Shown here one piece after another: positions 1 through 4,658 of a stretch of DNA of 5,647 nucleotides. The DNA lies in the NCBI GenBank assembly GCA_025062175.1, contig JANXAX010000179.1:1-5647 (forward strand), given 5' to 3'. The DNA is from Anaerolineae bacterium (lineage in GTDB: Bacteria; Chloroflexota; Anaerolineae; 4572-78; NAK82). Each line of letters starts with the position of its first letter. Position 1 is the first letter of the stretch. Made by a program: the position numbers and the translations under genes. The notes beneath the pieces are model-generated. The model had not been told where the DNA came from, did no database searches, and saw nothing but the letters and a program-made list of their open reading frames with translations.

Positions 1-531
1 GTGCTGGACATCGTCGAGAACAGCGTCGCCGCAGACGCGACACGCGTGGACATTACGGTGTGTGAGGATAGCGCGGATGATACACTCACCATCGTGGTGC
101 AGGACAATGGCAAAGGGATGGATCGAGACCTGCTGGCGCGTGTGTCGGATCCATTTGTCACCACGCGTACGACGCGCAGGGTAGGGCTGGGCATCCCTCT
201 GCTCAAAGCGGCCGCTGAAGCATGTAACGGCTACTTACACATCGATTCGACTCCTGGCGAGGGCACTCGGCTGGAAGCCCGCTTCCAACGCAGTCACATC
301 GATCGCATGCCACTCGGCGACCTAGCGGGCACACTGCTTACCCTGCTGATCGCTTTTCCGCAGGTGCGCTGGGTGTTCCGCCACGTCGTGGACGAACGCG
401 AGTTCTGCTTCGACAGCGAGCCCATCCTCAAGGAGCTTGATGGTGTCCCGCTCACTGAGCCCGCTATCCTCAGCTTTGTCAAACAGCTGTTGCACGAGGG
501 GATTGCACGCGTGCAACAGAATGTGAATTAA
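1..531 (+). CDS. GHKL-type ATP-binding protein of hydrogenase/Hnd operons (5'-truncated)
   Basis: Stand-alone histidine-kinase-like ATPase domain of about 176 visible residues. Seen: an N box (ENS, residues 6-8), a G1 box DNGKGMD (35-41), an F-box-like DPFVTTRTTR (50-59), a G2 box VGLGIPLLK (61-69) and a G3 box TPGEGTRLE (84-92), all in Bergerat-fold order. There is no dimerisation/phosphoacceptor His domain, sensor or receiver. The C-terminal third (about 97-176) carries SHIDRMPLGDLAGT, a signature I recognise from the small ATP-binding proteins encoded beside hndB/hndC/NuoE genes in Clostridia and other anaerobes. Those relatives start roughly ten residues upstream of the LDIVENS stretch, so GTG at base 1 is probably an internal Val codon and the true start lies outside the window. 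Function is not established in the family; an anti-sigma-like, kinase-like or complex-maturation role is conceivable. Confidence in the domain is high, in the role low. Confidence 0.85.
   Translation: MLDIVENSVAADATRVDITVCEDSADDTLTIVVQDNGKGMDRDLLARVSDPFVTTRTTRRVGLGIPLLKAAAEACNGYLHIDSTPGEGTRLEARFQRSHIDRMPLGDLAGTLLTLLIAFPQVRWVFRHVVDEREFCFDSEPILKELDGVPLTEPAILSFVKQLLHEGIARVQQNVN
487..519. repeat. Nested inverted repeats near the end of the ATPase gene
   Basis: Bases 503-516 form a perfect 14-bp palindrome, TTGCACGCGTGCAA. Its right half also pairs with an upstream copy: CTGTTGCAC (487-495) is the exact reverse complement of GTGCAACAG (511-519), giving a 9-bp stem with a 15-nt loop. The two pairings are mutually exclusive. 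The element lies inside the ATPase reading frame, about 90 nt before the hndB start, and no T-run follows, so it is not a typical intrinsic terminator. It could be an operator or attenuating hairpin, or chance: one perfect 14-bp palindrome in a window this size is not improbable. Confidence 0.35.
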
Positions 532-591
532 GGATAAGCTCTGAATAAGTCCCAAAACGACTGGAATGTAATCCTTGGAAAGAACGTGGAT

Positions 592-597
592 AGGAGG
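592..597 (+). promoter_or_regulatory. Strong ribosome binding site for the hndB-like gene
   Basis: AGGAGG, a full Shine-Dalgarno core, ends 8 nt before the ATG at 606 and fixes that start. The 74-nt gap that contains it (532-605) shows no convincing -35/-10 pair and no terminator hairpin. Confidence 0.8.
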
Positions 598-605
598 AAA
601 CAACA

Positions 606-974
606 ATGCCCCAAATCAAGTCCCTGGAAGAGCTGAAGCGCCTGAGGGAAGAGGCGCTGGAAAAGCGTCAAGCCCGCACGGTTGCAGGGCATGCGCAGAT
701 CGTGGTGGGTATGGGTACCTGTGGGATCGCCGCCGGTGCGCGTGACACGATGAAAGCAATTCTGGAGTTCATCGAGAAAGAGAATCTGAGCGGTGTCGTG
801 GTCACCCAGACGGGTTGCATCGGCCTGTGCGAATGGGAGCCCATTGTCGAAGTCACGGTGGGCGGTGGGCCCAAGGTCACCTATGGCAAGGTGGACCCGG
901 AAAAGGCACGCCGCATTATGCAAGAACATGTGGTGAATTCGCGCGTCGTCGAGGAGTATGTCATCCCCGCGTAA
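606..974 (+). CDS. hndB: HndB-like thioredoxin-fold [2Fe-2S] ferredoxin subunit
   Basis: 122-residue soluble protein without signal peptide or membrane segment, related to HndB of NADP-reducing [FeFe]-hydrogenase (HndABCD) and to the C-terminal domain of NuoE. Seen: an N-terminal basic/acidic helix (SLEELKRLREEALEKRQ, 6-22), then IVVGMGTCGIAAGARDTM (32-49), TQTGCIGLCEWEPIVEV (67-83), VTYGKV (91-96) and a C-terminal VVEEYVI (114-120). The cluster-ligand candidates are C39, C71 and C75; only three cysteines exist in the whole protein. The C-x3-C pair (71/75) matches the second ligand pair of NuoE, while the first pair is represented by C39 alone. From memory the GMGTCG form is common in this family, so this is probably not a defect of this copy. 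The expected role is to shuttle electrons between the NuoF-type subunit and the terminal enzyme. It sits 33 nt upstream of the fusion gene, as in clostridial hnd/hyd operons. The start is set by AGGAGG. Confidence 0.88.
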   Translation: MPQIKSLEELKRLREEALEKRQARTVAGHAQIVVGMGTCGIAAGARDTMKAILEFIEKENLSGVVVTQTGCIGLCEWEPIVEVTVGGGPKVTYGKVDPEKARRIMQEHVVNSRVVEEYVIPA

Positions 975-992
975 CGATATCGATCGGATAGT

Positions 993-996
993 GAGG
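993..996 (+). promoter_or_regulatory. Weak ribosome binding site for the NuoF-GltD fusion gene
   Basis: GAGG lies 11 nt before the ATG at 1008 in a 33-nt gap. It is weaker and further away than the sites before hndB and nuoE, so translation may be partly coupled to hndB. The start at 1008 is independently supported: the downstream paralogue beginning at 4659 aligns to it without gaps from residue 1 (YPEAV at 61-65 and EEH at 80-82 have the same numbers in both). Confidence 0.5.
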
Positions 997-1007
997 TCTG
1001 GCGCAAT

Positions 1008-4000
1008 ATGAAATACTATCGTTCGCATGTCTTAGTATGCATGGATCCCGATTGCCAGGCCAAGGGAGCGCGTGAGCTGATCGAGGTGCTTTCCGAGGAA
1101 CTGGCACGTCAAGGGCTGAGCAGTGAAGTACGTATTCTACAAACGCCGCGATTGGGCCGCTGCACCGATGGCCCAGAGCTGATGGTCTATCCTGAAGCGG
1201 TGCACTATTGTGGCATCCGCATTGACGACATCCCCCATCTTGTGGAGGAGCATTTCCTCAAGGGGCGCGTAGTAGGCCGGCTGCTGGCGCCGGTGCGCGA
1301 GCAGATGGATGAAGAGCTGGCGCCGCCCAAGCCCAAGGAAGTGCGCGTCGTACTGCGCAACTGTGGAGTGATCGACCCGGAGAACATCGAGGACTATCTG
1401 GCTGAAGACGGTTATCAAGCTTTGGGCAAGGTCCTGTTCGAGATGACCCCAGAACAGGTGATTGAGACCATTGCCCGTTCGGGGTTGCGCGGACGCGGCG
1501 GCGCGGGTTTCCCCACCGCCAAGAAGTGGGAATTCACCCGCAAAGCTCCGGGTGACCGAAAATATGTGATCTGTAATGCAGACGAGGGCGACCCAGGCGC
1601 TTTTATGAACCGACGCGTTCTGGAGGGCGACCCGCACTCGGTGATCGAGGGCATGATCATCGCTGCCTACGCCATCGGCGCAAGTCAGGGCTACATCTAT
1701 TGCCGTGCCGAGTATCCGGTGGCGGTGCGCACGCTCGACATCGCCATCAAGCAGGCACGCGAATTCGGCTTCCTGGGTGAGAACATCCTGGGCAGTGGCT
1801 TCTCCTTTGATCTCGAGGTACGTATGGGAGCGGGCGCCTTCGTCTGCGGTGAGGAGACCGCGCTGATGGCCTCGATCGAGGGCCGGCGCGGCGAACCGCG
1901 CCCGCGCCCACCCTTCCCGGCGGTCAAGGGGTTGTGGGATTGTCCGACTAACATCAATAATGTGGAAACCTATGCCAATGTGCCCCAAATCATCCTGCGC
2001 GGGCCGGAATGGTTCGCCAGTATGGGCACCGAACGCAGCAAGGGCACCAAGACCTTCGCCATCGCCGGTGATGTACGCAACACCGGCCTGATCGAGGTGC
2101 CGCTGGGCATCACGCTGCGCGAAGTTATCTACGAGGTGGGCGGCGGCATCAAGGACGGCAAGCGCTTCAAGGCGGTGCAGACCGGCGGCCCGATGGGTGG
2201 CTGCCTGCCGGCTGAATACCTCGATATGGAAGTGGACTACGAATCGCTGGCCTCGGCGGGCTCCATCATGGGTTCAGGTGGCATGATCGTGATGAACGAA
2301 GACACCTGTATGGTGGACATCGCCCGCTTCTTCATGGAGTTCACTCAGGAAGAGAGCTGCGGCAAGTGCGTCCCATGCCGTGCCGGCACGCGGCGCATCC
2401 TGGAAATCCTGCAGCGCATCTGCGCTGGCAAGGGGCAGGAGGGTGACATTGAGACATTGCGGATGCTGTGCCGCCAGATCAAGGCGACCAGCCTGTGCGG
2501 CCTCGGTCAAGGTGCACCCAACCCAGTGGAGAGCACGCTCAAGCACTTCCTGCACGAGTATGAGGCCCATATTTACGATCGCCACTGCCCGGCGGGTGTC
2601 TGCCAGGATCTGGTGCGCGCTCCGTGCGTCAACGCATGTCCTGCCGGCGTGGACAGCCCGGCCTATCTCGCTCTGGTCAGCCAGGGACGTTACGCCGAGG
2701 GCCTGGCGGTCCACCGCGATGCCAATCCCTTTGCCTTGATCTGTGGGCGTGTCTGCCCAGCGTTCTGCGAGCGCAAGTGCCGCCGCGGCAAGCTGGACGA
2801 ACCGATCGCCATCCGTCTGGTTAAGCGCTTCATGGCCGACCACGAGTACGCGGTGCCCTGGACGCCGGAGCGTCTAGCGCCTACCAAAGAGCAGAAAGTG
2901 GCTGTGATCGGCGCTGGGCCGGCGGGCTTGACGGCAGCGTTACGCCTGGCGCAGCAGGGCTATCGGGTGACCGTGTTCGAAAAGATGCCCCAGCCAGGCG
3001 GCATGATGACGTATGGCATCCCGGCATATCGGCTGCCGCGTGAGCCCCTGTTCGCTGAGATTGAGCACATCAAGCGCGCCGGTGTGGAGATCCGCTGCAA
3101 CCAGGAGCTGGGCAAGGATTTCACTATCGGCAGCTTGAAGGAGCAGGGATATGCCGCCATCATCCTCGCCATTGGCGCCCATAAGAGCCGGCGCTTGGGC
3201 ATTCCGGGCGATGATCTGCCAGGCGTGTACCCAGGCGTGCAATTCCTGCGGGACATCGCGTGTGGCAATCCGCCTGACATGAAGCAGAAACGCGTGGTCA
3301 TCGTCGGCGGCGGGGATGTCGCCATCGACTCGGCGCGCTCGGCGTGGCGCTTGGGTGCCGCAGAGGTGCACGTGCTCTACCGACGCGAGGAAAGCGATAT
3401 GCCGGCACACCGCGAGGAAATCGAGGCGGCCAAGGACGAGGGCATCCACTTCCACTTCCTGGTCAATCCTGTGGCAGTGCTGGGGCATGAGCGCGTCGAA
3501 GGCGTGCGCGTGCAGCGTCAACGCCAGGCGGAATATGATAACACCGGTCGGCGCATCGTGCGCCCCATCGTCGGTTCGGAGTTCGACCTTGCTTGCGACG
3601 TCGTGATCCCGGCCATCGGCCAGACCACTGACTTTGACTGGCTGAAGGATGACACCATCGAGACGGACCGTCTGAGCACCATCAAGGTGGGCAAAGCGAT
3701 GGAGACCTCGTGCGAAGGGGTTTTTGCCGCTGGCGATGCAGTGAGCGGACCGTTGACCGTTATCCACGCAGTGGCGCAGGGGAACAAGGTGGCGCTGGCG
3801 GTGGATAACTGGCTGCGCACTGGTAAGCTGGAACGCGTGGTGTACGAGCCCAAACGCCACGACTACCCGCGTTATGTTAATGTGGAGGATTACGCCCATG
3901 CCCGGCGGCCCACCCCGCGGGTGTTGCCCCCAGAACGGCGCATCGGCCGTGGCTTTGCTGAGGTTGAACTGGGACTGGACGAGGTGATGGCCCAGGAAGA

Positions 4001-4097
4001 GGCGAAGCGTTGCCTGCGCTGCGATTTGGAATGGATGCAACGTGTGGGGCTGCCCATCCCGGAGCTGGAGACAGCACTGCAGCCTCAGCCCGCATAG
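1008..4097 (+). CDS. HndC/NuoF - GltD/NfnB fusion: NAD(P)H-dependent flavin and Fe-S oxidoreductase
   Basis: 1029-residue cytoplasmic fusion of two normally separate flavoproteins. Residues 1-95 are a thioredoxin-like [2Fe-2S] domain (C11, C16, C52; the usual third ligand position is Arg48). 96-115 is a Pro/Lys-rich linker. About 120-330 is the NuoF FMN/NAD(H) domain: RGRGGAGFPTAKKW (161-174), CNADEGDPGAF (189-199), GAGAFVCGEETALM (274-287). An SLBB-like region follows at about 345-405, then the NuoF [4Fe-4S] domain (C451, C454, C457, C497). At about 525-615 is a GltD-type double-cluster domain (C527, C532, C540, C544; C579, C583, C587, C591). From 628 to 945 comes a two-dinucleotide flavoprotein: FAD motif GAGPAG (635-640) with Glu658, second nucleotide motif GGGDVAID (767-774), then YRR (791-793), typical of NADPH users in the GltD family, and FAD-closing GVFAAGD (904-910). 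The tail carries RCLRCD (1001-1006). HndC relatives usually end in a two-cluster ferredoxin; here GltD replaces it. Expected role: electron transfer, possibly bifurcation, between NAD(H), NADP(H) and Fe-S partners. Domain calls are firm; direction and partners are inferred. Confidence 0.93.
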   Translation: MKYYRSHVLVCMDPDCQAKGARELIEVLSEELARQGLSSEVRILQTPRLGRCTDGPELMVYPEAVHYCGIRIDDIPHLVEEHFLKGRVVGRLLAPVREQMDEELAPPKPKEVRVVLRNCGVIDPENIEDYLAEDGYQALGKVLFEMTPEQVIETIARSGLRGRGGAGFPTAKKWEFTRKAPGDRKYVICNADEGDPGAFMNRRVLEGDPHSVIEGMIIAAYAIGASQGYIYCRAEYPVAVRTLDIAIKQAREFGFLGENILGSGFSFDLEVRMGAGAFVCGEETALMASIEGRRGEPRPRPPFPAVKGLWDCPTNINNVETYANVPQIILRGPEWFASMGTERSKGTKTFAIAGDVRNTGLIEVPLGITLREVIYEVGGGIKDGKRFKAVQTGGPMGGCLPAEYLDMEVDYESLASAGSIMGSGGMIVMNEDTCMVDIARFFMEFTQEESCGKCVPCRAGTRRILEILQRICAGKGQEGDIETLRMLCRQIKATSLCGLGQGAPNPVESTLKHFLHEYEAHIYDRHCPAGVCQDLVRAPCVNACPAGVDSPAYLALVSQGRYAEGLAVHRDANPFALICGRVCPAFCERKCRRGKLDEPIAIRLVKRFMADHEYAVPWTPERLAPTKEQKVAVIGAGPAGLTAALRLAQQGYRVTVFEKMPQPGGMMTYGIPAYRLPREPLFAEIEHIKRAGVEIRCNQELGKDFTIGSLKEQGYAAIILAIGAHKSRRLGIPGDDLPGVYPGVQFLRDIACGNPPDMKQKRVVIVGGGDVAIDSARSAWRLGAAEVHVLYRREESDMPAHREEIEAAKDEGIHFHFLVNPVAVLGHERVEGVRVQRQRQAEYDNTGRRIVRPIVGSEFDLACDVVIPAIGQTTDFDWLKDDTIETDRLSTIKVGKAMETSCEGVFAAGDAVSGPLTVIHAVAQGNKVALAVDNWLRTGKLERVVYEPKRHDYPRYVNVEDYAHARRPTPRVLPPERRIGRGFAEVELGLDEVMAQEEAKRCLRCDLEWMQRVGLPIPELETALQPQPA

Positions 4098-4151
4098 CCA
4101 AGCGGCATGTCGAGGCACGGAAATAGCAGGCGGAATTTCAAGCATTTCATC

Positions 4152-4158
4152 AGGGAGG
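4152..4158 (+). promoter_or_regulatory. Ribosome binding site that sets the nuoE start
   Basis: AGGGAGG ends 6 nt before the ATG at 4165. The same frame is open back to an ATG at 4042, but that would overlap the fusion gene by 56 nt and add 41 residues unlike NuoE. The Shine-Dalgarno sequence and the NuoE-like beginning both favour 4165. The rest of the 67-nt gap (4098-4164) shows no terminator or clear promoter. Confidence 0.82.
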
Positions 4159-4164
4159 AAGAGG

Positions 4165-4644
4165 ATGAGCGAGATCGCTCAACTGGACGATAAAGTGTGC
4201 ACTGTGGTGCGGCAAGCGATCGAGCGGCATGGTAAAGAACGCGAAGGCCTGATCCCGGTCCTGTCCGACGTAAACCGCGCACTCGGCTATCTATCACCGG
4301 AAGCGCTCTCCGAGATCAGCCGTCAGATGCGCGTGCCGAAGAGCCAGGTGTTCTCGGTGGCGAGCTTCTACCGGATGCTTTCCACCAAGCCGCGTGGGCG
4401 CCATGTGATCCAGTTCTGCGAAAGTGCACCGTGTCACGTCGTGGGCGGTCGCGAGGTGTGGCAAGCATTGCAGGAGGAGCTGGGGCTTCAGCCGGGCGAG
4501 ACAAGCGCAGATGGACGCTGGACATTGGTGACGACCAGCTGTCTAGGCGTGTGCGCGGTAGGACCGGTGGTGATCGTGGACAACGACATCTACGGCAATG
4601 TGGACCGGGCACAAGTGCCCCAAATCTTAGCGCGGTATGCGTAG
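4165..4644 (+). CDS. NuoE/HndA-type [2Fe-2S] subunit (24 kDa-like)
   Basis: 159 residues, the normal length for NuoE/HndA/HydC-type subunits; soluble, no signal peptide. An N-terminal helical domain (about 1-75) includes LIPVLSDVNRALGYLSPEAL (29-48) and VFSVASFYRML (62-72), both family hallmarks. The C-terminal thioredoxin-like domain carries a complete ligand set: C85-x4-C90 in CESAPC and C126-x3-C130 in CLGVC, followed by GPVVIVDNDIYGNV (133-146). It should hold one [2Fe-2S] cluster next to the FMN of a NuoF partner. It lies between two NuoF-type genes, 67 nt after the fusion and 14 nt before the second paralogue, so it could serve either or both. It is the only one of the three full NuoE/NuoF-type thioredoxin-like domains in this window with all four canonical cysteines. 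Either hndA or nuoE could be used as a name; I leave the symbol empty because the parent complex is unknown. Confidence 0.93.
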   Translation: MSEIAQLDDKVCTVVRQAIERHGKEREGLIPVLSDVNRALGYLSPEALSEISRQMRVPKSQVFSVASFYRMLSTKPRGRHVIQFCESAPCHVVGGREVWQALQEELGLQPGETSADGRWTLVTTSCLGVCAVGPVVIVDNDIYGNVDRAQVPQILARYA

Positions 4645-4653
4645 GGGAGAGGA
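4644..4653 (+). promoter_or_regulatory. Purine-rich ribosome binding site for the second nuoF-like gene
   Basis: GGGGAGAGGA overlaps the last base of the nuoE stop codon and ends 5 nt before the ATG at 4659. Such close packing implies co-translation with nuoE. Confidence 0.65.
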
Positions 4654-4658
4654 TCACG

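Noticed and set aside
1..3. GTG at base 1 as a true start codon of the ATPase
   Set aside because: The frame is open to the window edge and relatives have about ten more residues before LDIVENS, so this is more likely an internal Val.
532..605. Possible promoter or terminator between the ATPase gene and hndB
   Set aside because: No recognisable -35/-10 pair and no GC hairpin followed by T residues; the gap is explained by a leader with a strong Shine-Dalgarno sequence.
606..974. HndB with only three cysteines treated as a broken cluster site
   Set aside because: From memory the GMGTCG plus TGCIGLC arrangement is usual for HndB-like proteins, so it is probably a family trait and not a lesion in this copy. 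I cannot run an alignment to prove it.
975..986. CGATATCGATCG palindromic run in the gap after hndB
   Set aside because: Overlapping short palindromes (8 bp and less) in a 33-nt gap; no stem-loop with a T-tract, so neither a terminator nor a credible operator.
1137..1988. 283-codon minus-strand frame opposite the NuoF1 FMN domain
   Set aside because: Shadow of the fusion gene; no recognisable motifs and no plausible start context.
2940..4145. 401-codon open frame on the minus strand opposite the GltD half of the fusion
   Set aside because: It is antisense to a well-supported gene with many recognised motifs, its His/Ala/Arg-rich translation resembles no family I know, and long antisense frames are common opposite GC-rich genes.
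4042..4164. Upstream in-frame ATG that would extend NuoE by 41 residues
   Set aside because: The extension overlaps the fusion gene, has no NuoE similarity (Ser/Cys-rich), and the strong AGGGAGG directly precedes the ATG at 4165.
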